Part shown: positions 1 to 8,904 of the stretch, one piece after another
Numbering within the stretch: position 1 is the stretch's first letter
How the letters are laid out: each line of letters opens with the position of its first letter
The notes under the pieces: model-generated
Databases searched by the model: none
What the model saw: the letters and a program-made list of their open reading frames with translations, nothing else
What the model was told of the DNA's origin: nothing
Assembly (NCBI GenBank): GCA_045127535.1
Contig: JBGVQN010000009.1
Location: 1 to 64,000 of the forward strand
Length of the DNA: 64,000 nucleotides
Origin: UBA2942 sp045127535
GTDB taxonomy: Bacteria; Bacillota; Clostridia; Lachnospirales; Lachnospiraceae
Direction: 5' to 3'
Translations under genes and position numbers: made by a program

Positions 1-20
1 CCACACCCAACCAAACCCCG

Positions 21-50
21 CAATACAGACGCTCCCGAAAGCGTCCACAC
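21..50 (+). repeat. right-end fragment of the dispersed structured element (copy A)
   Basis: The bases AATACAGAC..CCGAAAGCGTCC match the right flank of the fuller copy at 4743-5025 (ATACAGAGACTTCTGAAAGCGTCC). The rest of the copy would lie left of the window. It sits just upstream of the ftsK Shine-Dalgarno in the sense orientation, as other copies do before their genes. Confidence 0.5.
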
Positions 51-76
51 CATGATCAAGAAAGGGAGGAATGCCC

Positions 77-3000
77 ATGGCGGCAGCCGGAAAATCAAGC
101 AGAGGGAAAAAGCCGGCCTCTGGAACCCGTAAGGGAACAAAAAAGACGGCAAGCAGTACAGCAAGCAAAAAAACAGCAAGTAAAGATACGATCAGTAAGA
201 AAGCAACGGCAGTATACGATTTCCCCATTATGCGGGAGATTGGAGTGCTGGTCTGGGTGGCACTGGCAGTCATTCTGTTTGTCAGCAGCTTTGACAGTGT
301 AGACAGTGACCTGGGATGGTTAAAACAGGTAAATTTTGGCATCTTTGGGTGGTTTGGTTATGTGTCTGCACTAGTCATTATTTTTCTGGCCTTTTTTGTG
401 GCAGCCAATATGGATCATTTTGGAATCAAACCCCGGATGAAAGTAGCGGGAGTAGTGCTTTTTGTAGTGGCTTCCTGTGGATTTTTACAGGATGTGCAGA
501 TTGAGATTTATGATTATACCATGCCGGTGCTGGACTATTTTACATACGGATATGAGTACGGGGGAGGCGGCCTCATAGGAGGCGCAGTGATGAAGCTTTT
601 GTACCCATTTCTTGGCAAAGTGGGTTCCGGCATCCTATTGTTTTTTATCATATTGATCAGTCTGATGATTATTACAGAAATTTCTTTCCAGGATATTGCC
701 AAATGGATTCAGAATGCAGATAAAAAACATAAAGAAAAGCAGCAGCAGAGACGGGAGCAGGAAGAAGAATATCTGGCTCATCTGCAGAAAAAACAGGCAG
801 AACAAGAACGTATCCGGCAGGCTGCAGAAAAAAATGCTGCCAGAGAAGCAGTAAAATCCCAGAAGAAAATTAGCCGGGGATCCAAGAACTTTTTGACAAA
901 TGTAGATTTCAAAAAAGAAAACAAGCAGGAGCAGTCCATAGAGACTGCAGGTATAGATTTATCTGAAAAATCAGAAAATCAGCCTGCAAATACTACTTCT
1001 GCAGCACAGGATACACTAGCGGATACAGAAACCCCTGTTCAGGTAGATGAAAACCGCAAAAATGCCTTTTTTGAATGGATCCAGCAAAGACGCAGAGAAG
1101 AAAAACAGGCAGAAGTGACAAAAAATGCAAAGGAGGAAGCTTCATCTGAAGCAGTACTTTTAGAAGAGCCATCTGCAGAGAATGCATCTACAGGTGATAT
1201 TCGTTTATCACAGGCAGAAAATCAGCAGCGTATCCGCCAATCAGAAACAGACAGCAAAGTTCTTCATGCCGCTTCTAACGGAGGCAATCGGCAGATACAG
1301 AAGGAACTGCAGATGCCAAAAGGCACTGCTGTGCAGACAGTAATGCCCTTGTCAGAGCAAAAAGGAGAGGAAGCTTCTCAGAAAGACTACAACCCATATG
1401 CAGATTTCCCACAGCAGACTCCTGCAGCAGACAAATACAGCAACACTGCCTACACCCAGGACAATGGTACCCAGAGCGACCAGATCGTAGTGCAGACTGC
1501 CAGTGGAAAGAAAATCGTAGTGGAGCGGGACACGGTAGTGGCTCCGGTGAAAAAACGCACCATTGCATACACAGGCTCTCCGGAAAAGGAAGCAGCCGCT
1601 GCTGCAGCACAGGCACCAAAGCCTGCACCTAAACCATATGTGGCCCCGGCGCTGCGCCTGTTAAAGCGTTCAGAGCCCGGCATGAAAGAGAAAAACAGAG
1701 ATATGGAGCTTGCAGAGACCGCTGCCCTCTTAGAGCAGACCTTCCGTGATTTTGGGGTAGGGGTAGAGGTGACGGATTACAGCTGCGGCCCCACTGTAAC
1801 CAGATATGAGCTGACCCCTGCTCAGGGTGTCAAAGTCAGCAGGATCACCGCTCTTACAGATGATGTAAAGCTGAAACTGGCAGCTACCGATATCCGTATA
1901 GAGGCCCCGATCCCCGGCAAATCTGCAGTGGGTATCGAGGTGCCCAACAAAGAAAACAGTATGGTACTGTTGGGAGATCTGATCGGCAGCAGCACCTTTC
2001 AGAAGCATCCTTCCAAGCTGGCATTTGCTGTAGGAAAGGACATTGGGGGTAAGGTCATTGTCTTTGACATTGCAAGGATGCCCCACCTGCTCATTGCCGG
2101 TGCAACAGGCTCCGGTAAGTCTGTCTGTATCAACACCTTGATCATGAGTATCCTTTACAAAGCCACGCCGGAAGAAGTCAAGCTGATCATGATCGACCCC
2201 AAGGTAGTAGAGCTGAGCGTATACAACGGCATCCCACATCTGGCAAAGCCTGTGGTGACAGATGCCAGAAAAGCGTCCAGCGTATTAAACTGGGCAGTGG
2301 CAGAAATGACCAGACGCTACCACAAATTTGCAGAAACCAATACAAGAGACATTGCAGGCTACAACAGCCATGTAGCAGCAGATGAAGCGCTGTCAGAGGA
2401 AGAAAAGAAAGCTGCCCGTCTGCCGCAGATGGTGATTATCGTAGACGAGCTGGCAGACTTAATGATGGTAGCCCCCGGAGAGGTAGAGGATGCCATCTGC
2501 CGTCTGGCACAGATGGCCAGAGCTGCAGGCATCCACCTGGTACTGGCTACCCAGCGGCCAAGCGTCAATGTCATTACCGGTCTGATCAAGGCCAATGTAC
2601 CATCCCGCATTGCTTTCTCTGTATCCTCCGGAGTAGACTCCCGAACCATCATTGATATGAATGGTGCAGAAAAGCTCTTAGGCAAGGGCGATATGTTATT
2701 TTATCCATTTGGCTACAACAAGCCTGTCCGTGTGCAGGGTGCTTTTGTCTCTGACCAGGAGGTATCAGCAGTGGTAGAAAGCATGACCAAGGCCAATGAT
2801 TCCTATGTGCCGGCAGTGGAATACGACGATTCCTTTGAGGAGGAAGAAGCAGAGGAAGGCTCTGGAACCATAGAAGTAGACGAATACTTTGCCAAAGCCG
2901 GTCTGTTCCTCATTGAAAAAGAAAAAGGCTCCATCGGCATGCTCCAGCGTATGTTCCGCATTGGCTTTAACCGTGCAGCACGTATTATGGATCAATTGGC

Positions 3001-3103
3001 AGAATATGGAGTGGTAGGAGAAGAAGACGGCACCAAACCAAGACAGATCTTAATGACTCAGGCAGAGTTTGAAGCATTTTTGTCGGAAAACGGACTTTCC
3101 TGA
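77..3103 (+). CDS. ftsK: FtsK/SpoIIIE family DNA translocase
   Basis: Septal ATPase that pumps chromosomal DNA during division or sporulation. The N-terminus carries about four membrane segments (roughly residues 50-210), followed by a long charged, Gln/Glu/Ala-rich linker (about 215-550) and the motor. Walker A GATGSGKS lies near residue 674 and the Walker B segment MVIIVDELADL near 784. The C-terminus has the winged-helix gamma domain (EYFAKAGLFLIEKEKGSIGM onward) that reads KOPS/SRS-type sequences. An in-frame ATG at 71 is only 1 nt from the GGAGG at 65-69, whereas the ATG at 77 is 7 nt away, so 77 is preferred (1008 aa). The length and linker are usual for clostridial FtsK/SpoIIIE; sequence alone does not say which of the two roles it has. 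A strong terminator follows. Confidence 0.95.
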   Translation: MAAAGKSSRGKKPASGTRKGTKKTASSTASKKTASKDTISKKATAVYDFPIMREIGVLVWVALAVILFVSSFDSVDSDLGWLKQVNFGIFGWFGYVSALVIIFLAFFVAANMDHFGIKPRMKVAGVVLFVVASCGFLQDVQIEIYDYTMPVLDYFTYGYEYGGGGLIGGAVMKLLYPFLGKVGSGILLFFIILISLMIITEISFQDIAKWIQNADKKHKEKQQQRREQEEEYLAHLQKKQAEQERIRQAAEKNAAREAVKSQKKISRGSKNFLTNVDFKKENKQEQSIETAGIDLSEKSENQPANTTSAAQDTLADTETPVQVDENRKNAFFEWIQQRRREEKQAEVTKNAKEEASSEAVLLEEPSAENASTGDIRLSQAENQQRIRQSETDSKVLHAASNGGNRQIQKELQMPKGTAVQTVMPLSEQKGEEASQKDYNPYADFPQQTPAADKYSNTAYTQDNGTQSDQIVVQTASGKKIVVERDTVVAPVKKRTIAYTGSPEKEAAAAAAQAPKPAPKPYVAPALRLLKRSEPGMKEKNRDMELAETAALLEQTFRDFGVGVEVTDYSCGPTVTRYELTPAQGVKVSRITALTDDVKLKLAATDIRIEAPIPGKSAVGIEVPNKENSMVLLGDLIGSSTFQKHPSKLAFAVGKDIGGKVIVFDIARMPHLLIAGATGSGKSVCINTLIMSILYKATPEEVKLIMIDPKVVELSVYNGIPHLAKPVVTDARKASSVLNWAVAEMTRRYHKFAETNTRDIAGYNSHVAADEALSEEEKKAARLPQMVIIVDELADLMMVAPGEVEDAICRLAQMARAAGIHLVLATQRPSVNVITGLIKANVPSRIAFSVSSGVDSRTIIDMNGAEKLLGKGDMLFYPFGYNKPVRVQGAFVSDQEVSAVVESMTKANDSYVPAVEYDDSFEEEEAEEGSGTIEVDEYFAKAGLFLIEKEKGSIGMLQRMFRIGFNRAARIMDQLAEYGVVGEEDGTKPRQILMTQAEFEAFLSENGLS

Positions 3104-3141
3104 TCAGCCATGCACACAGTTGTGTGGGTGACAGACACCTC

Positions 3142-3182
3142 AAAAGGAGCCCTGTGCGTTTGACTGCACAGGGCTCCTTTTG
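3142..3182. terminator. bidirectional intrinsic terminator
   Basis: A perfect 16-bp stem (AAAAGGAGCCCTGTGC at 3142-3157 with its complement at 3166-3181) and an 8-nt loop. The A-run on one side and T-run on the other let it stop transcription both from ftsK and from the converging minus-strand gene at 3200-3460. Confidence 0.9.
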
Positions 3183-3199
3183 TATGAAAAATACAGCTC

Positions 3200-3460
3200 T
3201 TATTTATAGATGATTTTCCGAATGGTTTCTTCGGAAAGGTGATATTCCTCTGCCAGGCGCTTGATGTCCTGATGTTCCTGATAATATTTGGAACGGATTT
3301 CCGAATTTCGCTGTTCATAGAAATTCCTGGCGCCGGTAGACCCGCCCCAGGGCTTTCGGGCAGTCTCCGAAGGAATATAGAGGGTCTCACCGGAAGCATA
3401 CTTCTGAATTTCTTTTAGCAGGTCATCCGGAAGTATATCAGCAGCATTTCGATATTTCAA
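3200..3460 (-). CDS. small helix-turn-helix protein, CD3324-like
   Basis: An 86-aa soluble protein. The C-terminus (QDIKRLAEEYHLSEETIRKI) reads as a helix-turn-helix, and the N-terminus MKYRNAADILPDDLLKEIQ resembles the clostridial CD3324 family, which I recall only as a small putative DNA-binding family. The start is a TTG at 3460-3458, supported by GGAGG at 3470-3474 with 9 nt spacing; no ATG fits. It begins 1 nt after the stop of the upstream gene (3462-4493), so the two are translationally coupled. Target and role are unknown. Confidence 0.75.
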   Translation of the reverse strand: MKYRNAADILPDDLLKEIQKYASGETLYIPSETARKPWGGSTGARNFYEQRNSEIRSKYYQEHQDIKRLAEEYHLSEETIRKIIYK

Positions 3461-3461
3461 T

Positions 3462-4493
3462 TTAATGAGCCTCCAAAAATTCTTCTACGTTAGCGTATTG
3501 ATTCAACTTGATATTTCTGCCTAGAAGCTGGTTTAAAATATAGGTTTCCAGCTCCATAGCACGTGCGGAAAGCCTAGTCAGATCCCCATAGTCATATGCA
3601 CTGATCAGATCCAGCTCACCCAGATGGAACTCAGCACCTACAACATTTAACTCACTTTGCAGGTAAACAGCATCTGAAAAAGCATTTTGGTAATCACCTG
3701 TCTTGCTGTAATAATAGATCCGCTGCCAGCAAAGAGAAAGCTCCTGGTACCAATCTGCAAGAGCATGAAAATCTGCAGAGGCAGCGTTTCCCTGCTTCTG
3801 GCTTTTGTAGGCTGCAAGGAATGTTCTGGTGGTTTTGATCAACAGATAGGACAAATGCTTCAGTTCATCCGGGCTGTCAGTGCGAATGATGGCTTCCTCA
3901 TAGGTGATGAGATTCTCAGGCAGCTGCTTCATGGCTGCAAGCTGCTTGCAGATGTCTGTTTGTGAGAGATAAGTGCCATTCAGATAGCTGACAGCATGAT
4001 TAAGATGATCCATGATCAACCCGGCGCCCAAACGGATCTGGTATGGTTTTTCCTCAAACATCAGTGTTTTATAGATCTGCATTGCCACATCCAGCTCCTC
4101 TAATCCACGCAGGTAGGTCATGTCCGGGTCGTTTAGATTGGCATACATCCTTGCACGAAGCGCCTCGTAACGCTTTAGGACCTCTTCATTCCGGGCATAA
4201 AGAACCTCAGAATTCCCCAGGACAAATACCTGTCCTTCCTCAAGGTCAGCATTTCTCTGCATCCGTTCCCAGGAACGGGGATACAGATCGCGCCCGATCC
4301 CGTCAATGATAAACGTCTCTGCCAACTCATAAGCTCTATCAGTTGCCGGAATATAAAAGTCAAATTCCTCTCCATGGTCATCTCCGTTGACCGAGTGTCC
4401 TTTCACCGCAAGCAGAAGATCCACATCCTCCGCATACTCTGTTTTGATTTTATTGATTACCCAATCTTGTAATTTTTTTGAAGTTTCATTCAT
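3462..4493 (-). CDS. hypothetical protein, possible nucleotidyltransferase fold at N-terminus
   Basis: A soluble protein of about 343 aa. The N-terminal ~110 residues contain GDDHGEEFDFYIP, which could be the acidic strand of a nucleotidyltransferase-like fold, followed by IIDGIGRDLYPRSWERM. The rest is predicted to be helical. I do not recognise a characterised family; similar proteins in Firmicutes are annotated hypothetical. ATG 4493 and the adjacent GTG 4496 both follow an AAGGAG site; ATG is chosen. It heads a two-gene unit with the HTH gene at 3200-3460, transcribed towards ftsK. A TATAAT-like hexamer lies upstream at 4544-4539 with no convincing -35. Confidence 0.75.
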   Translation of the reverse strand: MNETSKKLQDWVINKIKTEYAEDVDLLLAVKGHSVNGDDHGEEFDFYIPATDRAYELAETFIIDGIGRDLYPRSWERMQRNADLEEGQVFVLGNSEVLYARNEEVLKRYEALRARMYANLNDPDMTYLRGLEELDVAMQIYKTLMFEEKPYQIRLGAGLIMDHLNHAVSYLNGTYLSQTDICKQLAAMKQLPENLITYEEAIIRTDSPDELKHLSYLLIKTTRTFLAAYKSQKQGNAASADFHALADWYQELSLCWQRIYYYSKTGDYQNAFSDAVYLQSELNVVGAEFHLGELDLISAYDYGDLTRLSARAMELETYILNQLLGRNIKLNQYANVEEFLEAH

Positions 4494-4742
4494 CACTTAG
4501 GACTCCTTTCCTGATTGCCAAAGGTACCTTGTATGCCTATTATAAAAAGCATTTTTTGAAAAATCCAGGGAAAGAATTTGTCAGAACCATTTGTTCCCAT
4601 CAGAAAATATTGTAAACAAGCCTCAATCCCGATCTCCCTCAAAAAGAAAATCTGGGAAAAACAGAGAAAAACACTTTTTATACAGAAATCCGCTTTCCTT
4701 TACTCCAAAAAAAATGTATACTATCCTTGATACAAAATCTGT

Positions 4743-5025
4743 TCAATTGTAAAACATTTGAAAATACAATACCAGCTTTCAGAAGTCTCTGTATCCGGGT
4801 GCCCTGTGTGCTGATTGTTTCTAAGCAGGACTCTTGAAAACACCGGTACTTAGATGGCAGGCAGAGGCTTGCTTACGAATGCATACCTGCTGCTTCTGCC
4901 TGCTATCTTAGCACCGCTGCGTTTTCACCGAAGCGAGAGAGTGTCCTGCGTGAAACAATCAGCACACAGGGCATCCGGATACAGAGACTTCTGAAAGCGT
5001 CCGTGTAGAAGCAGCACAATTGTCC
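4743..5025 (+). repeat. dispersed structured element, full copy B, upstream of fhs
   Basis: It carries the conserved core (TAAGCAGGACTCTTGAAAAC at left; CCGCTGCGTTTTCACCGAAG at right) inside a variable outer stem of about 23 bp (CCCTGTGTGCTGATTGTTTC paired with its complement at 4956-4979) and around a variable inner hairpin (4853-4913). The stem sequence differs from other copies but pairing is kept. The ends CAATTGTAAAAC and CACAATTGTCC are diverged terminal inverted repeats. It is sense-oriented, with the right end 32 nt before the fhs ATG. The rest of the 4494-5057 gap holds no gene; a weak -10 (TATACT, 4717-4722) upstream of the element could serve fhs. Confidence 0.9.
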
Positions 5026-5057
5026 AGAAAAATACACTGAAAGGATATGGATATTTG

Positions 5058-6728
5058 ATGAAGACTGATATTGAAATTGCACAGGATGCCCAGATGATGC
5101 ACATTCGTGACGTAGTAAAACCTTTTGGAATTGAAGAAGATGATTTGGAACTGTATGGCAAGTATAAGGCCAAGACCGCAGATTCCCTCTGGCAGAAGGT
5201 AAAGGACAATCCTGACGGCAAATTAGTACTGGTAACTGCCATCAATCCAACCCCTGCAGGCGAAGGCAAGACAACCATCAGCATTGGTCTGGCACAGGCA
5301 TTAAATAAACTTGGCAAAAAGACCATGGTAGCATTAAGAGAGCCTTCCTTAGGACCATGCTTTGGGATCAAAGGCGGTGCAGCAGGCGGCGGTTATGCAC
5401 AGGTAGTGCCAATGGAGGATCTGAACCTGCATTTTACAGGAGATTTTCATGCCATTACATCAGCAAACAACCTGTTAGCAGCGTTACTGGATAACCATAT
5501 CCAGCAGGGCAATGAATTAGGGATTGACACCAGACAGGTGACATGGAAGCGTTGCCTGGACATGAATGACCGTGTACTGCGTAATGTAGTAGTAGGACTT
5601 GGGGCTAAGGCAGACGGTGTAGTAAGAGAAGACCACTTTGTCATTACGGTAGCATCTGAGATCATGGCCATTCTCTGCTTAAGCAACGACATGGCCGATT
5701 TAAAAGAGCGCCTTGGCAACATCATTGTAGCATATAACTATGCCGGCGAACCTGTTACTGCAAAGGATTTAAAGGCAGTAGGTGCAATGGCGGCACTGTT
5801 AAAGGATGCCATCAAGCCAAACATCATCCAGACCTTAGAGCATACACCTGCCATCGTACATGGAGGTCCATTTGCCAACATTGCACATGGATGTAACTCT
5901 GTACAGGCGACCCGCATGGCATTAAAGCTGTCTGACATTGCCATTACAGAAGCTGGTTTTGGTGCAGACTTAGGTGCAGAGAAGTTTTTAGATATCAAAT
6001 GCCGTAAGTCCGGCTTAAAGCCAGATGCAGTAGTGTTGGTTGCAACCGTAAAGGCATTAAAATACAATGGCGGTGTGCCAAAGAATGAATTAGGCAAGGA
6101 AAATTTAGAGGCACTGGCAAAGGGTATCGTCAACTTGGAAAAGCACATTGAAAATGTACAGAAGTTTGGCGTACCTGTAGTGGTAACCTTAAACTCCTTT
6201 GTGACCGATACAGAAGCAGAGTATGCATATATCCGTAACTTCTGCGAAGAAAGAGGCTGTGAATTTGCTCTGGCAGAGGTATGGGCAAAGGGCGGCGAGG
6301 GCGGTCTTGCCCTGGCAGAAAAGGTGGTTCAGACATTAGAGACCAAGGAGAGCCACTATCATCCCCTGTATGAGTTAGACATGCCGTTAAAGGACAAGAT
6401 CACAACCGTAGCAAAAGAGATCTATGGTGCAGACGGTGTGGATTTCCTTCCCGCAGCATCCAAAATGCTGGCACGTTTGGAAGAACTGGGCTTTGGCGAT
6501 CTGCCGGTGTGTATGGCAAAGAACCAGTATTCCTTATCTGATGACCAGACCAAGCTTGGACGCCCAACAGGCTTCCGTATCACTGTGAGAGATGTGTATG
6601 TAAGCGCAGGCGCAGGTTTCGTAGTAGTCCTGACCGGCAATGTCATGACCATGCCAGGACTGGGCAAGACACCAGCGGCTTATGGCATTGATGTCAATGA
6701 AGAAGGAAAGATTACAGGTCTGTTCTAA
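5058..6728 (+). CDS. fhs: formate-tetrahydrofolate ligase
   Basis: Cytoplasmic ATP-dependent ligase that joins formate to tetrahydrofolate to give 10-formyl-THF. It supplies one-carbon units for purines and formyl-Met-tRNA and, in acetogens, works in the methyl branch of the Wood-Ljungdahl pathway. The 556-aa length is standard. The P-loop TPAGEGKTT lies near residue 66, followed by REPSLGPCFGIKGGAAGGGYAQ (quoted in part: EPSLGPCFGIKGGAAGGG) and the family C-terminus TGNVMTMPGLGKTPAA. ATG 5058 gives the typical MKTDIEIAQ start; a TTG at 5055 is the alternative. fmt, a consumer of its product, lies 7 kb downstream. Acetogenesis genes are not otherwise present in the window. Confidence 0.97.
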   Translation: MKTDIEIAQDAQMMHIRDVVKPFGIEEDDLELYGKYKAKTADSLWQKVKDNPDGKLVLVTAINPTPAGEGKTTISIGLAQALNKLGKKTMVALREPSLGPCFGIKGGAAGGGYAQVVPMEDLNLHFTGDFHAITSANNLLAALLDNHIQQGNELGIDTRQVTWKRCLDMNDRVLRNVVVGLGAKADGVVREDHFVITVASEIMAILCLSNDMADLKERLGNIIVAYNYAGEPVTAKDLKAVGAMAALLKDAIKPNIIQTLEHTPAIVHGGPFANIAHGCNSVQATRMALKLSDIAITEAGFGADLGAEKFLDIKCRKSGLKPDAVVLVATVKALKYNGGVPKNELGKENLEALAKGIVNLEKHIENVQKFGVPVVVTLNSFVTDTEAEYAYIRNFCEERGCEFALAEVWAKGGEGGLALAEKVVQTLETKESHYHPLYELDMPLKDKITTVAKEIYGADGVDFLPAASKMLARLEELGFGDLPVCMAKNQYSLSDDQTKLGRPTGFRITVRDVYVSAGAGFVVVLTGNVMTMPGLGKTPAAYGIDVNEEGKITGLF

Positions 6729-6765
6729 TTAAAAGATAGTTAAAAGATAGAAAGAAAATCAATGG

Positions 6766-6794
6766 AGGCAGTGGCAAATGTCCACTGCCTTTTT
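6766..6794 (+). terminator. intrinsic terminator after fhs
   Basis: Stem AGGCAGTGG / CCACTGCCT with a CAAATGT loop and five T residues, 38 nt after the fhs stop codon. Confidence 0.85.
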
Positions 6795-6883
6795 GCGGAA
6801 AAATGGCATGCCTGAAAGGTTTGATACATTTAGGACAACAACTGCTGCATATAGTGAAATAAGAACAGACTGGCGGTTTGTCC

Positions 6884-8443
6884 ATGATTTTAGCACAAAT
6901 ACTGGAAAACATCTCATACAGTGTATTGCAGGGTTCCCTGCAGCAGCAAGTTACAGGTATTACAGAATATTCGGGGGATATAAAGCCAGGCATGGTATAC
7001 TGCTGCATCAGAGGCAGACATGCTGACGGGCATCACCTGGCAGAAGAAGCGGCAGAGAAGGGAGCAACAGCTCTCATTGTAGAACGCCCGGTTGTCCTGA
7101 AAAATCCACAGACGGCTGTGATACTGGTATCGGACACCAGAAGAGTCACTGGGCAGCTATCAGCAGCATTTTATGGACATCCGGCCAATCACCTGCTGAC
7201 CATTGGCATTACCGGTACCAAAGGGAAAACCACCCTTTCCTATATGATACAGTCCATTTTACAGCAGGCAGACATCCCCTGCGGCATTATCGGTACCAAT
7301 GGCTATGGCATGGGCAGAACAGAAATGCAGCCGATCTATCACACCACCCCAACTGCCTGCCAGCTGCAAAAGCTTCTGGCAGATATGGTGAGAGCAGGCT
7401 GTCAAGCAGCGGTATTAGAGGTTTCCTCCATAGGTTTGAAGGAAAAACGATGCAGCGGCATGGTGTTTGATTATGGAATCTTTACCAATTTTGCTCCAGA
7501 CCATATCGGAGGTGCAGAACACCGCTCTTTAGAGGAATACCTGCACTGGAAGATTCAGCTCTTTTCCCAGAGCAGAGTTGGCATTGTCAATTTAGAAGAA
7601 CCTGTCACAGCAGAAGTCATAAAACGAGGAAAAGCCCAGGAGTGGATCGGATACACCCTGGACACTGACAGCGTCCTTCAGCACGTATATGAAGAAAAAA
7701 ATAAGAAAGACATACAGCATCAGATTCCAAAGTATCTCCAACTGCTGTCCAGGCAATACCAGGGGGCCAGCCTGAAAACCTGGACAGAACACAATGCCCT
7801 TGGTATGACCTTCCAGGCCATTTTACCTGCACAACCTCACGCTATAGAAATCAAACTCCCCATGCCTGGACACTACAATGCTTCCAATGCCCTTGCTGCC
7901 GCTGCCTGCTGCATGGAAGCGGGATGCTGCATCCAGTCCATCCAGAAAGCCCTGTTCACAATACGGGTTCCTGGACGCACCGAAGTCATTGGCATCTATC
8001 ATGGCGCCCAGATCATGGTAGATTATGCACACAATGCCTCCGGCCTTGAAAAACTGCTCCAGTCTCTGCGCACCTACCACCCATCCCGCATTCTTTGCGT
8101 CTTTGGCTGCGGCGGCAATCGTTCCAAGCTGCGTCGTACTGAAATGGGTGATGTGGGCAGCCGTCTGGCAGACATACTCATCCTCACAGAAGACAATTCC
8201 AGAGAAGAATCCCCAGAAGCCATTATTCAGGATATCGTGCAGGGAATCCACACCCCCATCCCCTATTACATCATCCCAGACCGCAAAACCGCCATCGCCC
8301 ACGCCCTAAACCTGTCAGAACCCGGCGATTTTGTCATCATAGCCGGAAAAGGACATGAAAACTATCAGGAAAAAAACGGTGTGCGCCATCCATTTTCAGA
8401 CAAGGCAGTGATCGAAGAACTTCTGGCTATGTCACCATCATAA
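6884..8443 (+). CDS. murE: MurE-type UDP-MurNAc-tripeptide synthetase
   Basis: Mur ligase family enzyme adding the third amino acid to UDP-MurNAc-L-Ala-D-Glu in peptidoglycan synthesis. The ~519-aa protein has the three Mur domains: P-loop GITGTKGKTT near residue 108, VLEVSSIGL, the HWKIQLF segment with the likely carbamylated Lys, DYAHNASGL, and C-terminal GKGHENYQ. The residue-selecting motif reads DNSREESP rather than the meso-DAP consensus DNPR. The Arg is kept and Pro is replaced by Ser, so meso-DAP is plausible but not certain. The Shine-Dalgarno before ATG 6884 (or TTG 6878) is weak. murF follows, separated by a copy of the structured element. Confidence 0.9.
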   Translation: MILAQILENISYSVLQGSLQQQVTGITEYSGDIKPGMVYCCIRGRHADGHHLAEEAAEKGATALIVERPVVLKNPQTAVILVSDTRRVTGQLSAAFYGHPANHLLTIGITGTKGKTTLSYMIQSILQQADIPCGIIGTNGYGMGRTEMQPIYHTTPTACQLQKLLADMVRAGCQAAVLEVSSIGLKEKRCSGMVFDYGIFTNFAPDHIGGAEHRSLEEYLHWKIQLFSQSRVGIVNLEEPVTAEVIKRGKAQEWIGYTLDTDSVLQHVYEEKNKKDIQHQIPKYLQLLSRQYQGASLKTWTEHNALGMTFQAILPAQPHAIEIKLPMPGHYNASNALAAAACCMEAGCCIQSIQKALFTIRVPGRTEVIGIYHGAQIMVDYAHNASGLEKLLQSLRTYHPSRILCVFGCGGNRSKLRRTEMGDVGSRLADILILTEDNSREESPEAIIQDIVQGIHTPIPYYIIPDRKTAIAHALNLSEPGDFVIIAGKGHENYQEKNGVRHPFSDKAVIEELLAMSPS

Positions 8444-8451
8444 AAGTATCA

Positions 8452-8481
8452 TTGGACGAAACTGCAGAGGGATGCTATAAT
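8452..8481 (+). promoter_or_regulatory. sigma-A-type promoter for murF
   Basis: TTGGAC (8452-8457), an 18-nt spacer, then TATAAT (8476-8481) preceded by TG one base away, forming an extended -10. It lies after murE and upstream of element copy C, so the murF mRNA would carry that element in a leader of roughly 415 nt. Confidence 0.75.
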
Positions 8482-8563
8482 AAAAAAGATAACCTGCCAA
8501 AAACAGGGAAGAACATCATTGTAATCAAAACTTGATAAGCAAAATAGTAAATATATTCAGTAT

Positions 8564-8881
8564 CAGCATTGAAATGTATCACCATAAGGCTGGGAATTGC
8601 GCTGGGGCTTGGCAGTGGGCTGGGAGGACAGGAGATTGTTTTTTAAGCAGGGCTCTTGAAAACGCCGGTCCTTAGGTGTGAAATTCAGGAAAGCTGTAAC
8701 AGGCAGCGGAAGCTTGCTTACAGATGCCTGTTACGGCTTTCCTGAATCTCACACCTTAGTGCCGCTGGGTTTTCACCGAAGCGGGAGCGTGCCCTGCGTA
8801 AAACAATCTCCTGTCCTCCCAGCCCACAGCCAAGCCCCAGCGCAATTCCCAGCCCCATAGGGATACATTTCAATGCGTCCG
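8564..8881 (+). repeat. dispersed structured element, longest copy C, upstream of murF
   Basis: About 318 bp. The outer stem pairs GAAATGTATC..ATTGTTTT (8571-8642) almost perfectly with its complement (about 8801-8872), some 70 bp. The inner hairpin pairs AGGTGTGAAATTCAGGAAAG with CTTTCCTGAATCTCACACCT. The conserved core between the stems (TTAAGCAGGGCTCTTGAAAA; TTTTCACCGAAGCGGGAG) is retained, while both stems have sequences unlike any other copy. It is sense-oriented to murF, 23 nt before its ATG, and lacks the CAATTG terminal repeats. Confidence 0.9.
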
Positions 8882-8904
8882 TAAATCAATCAGGAGGACA
8901 TACC

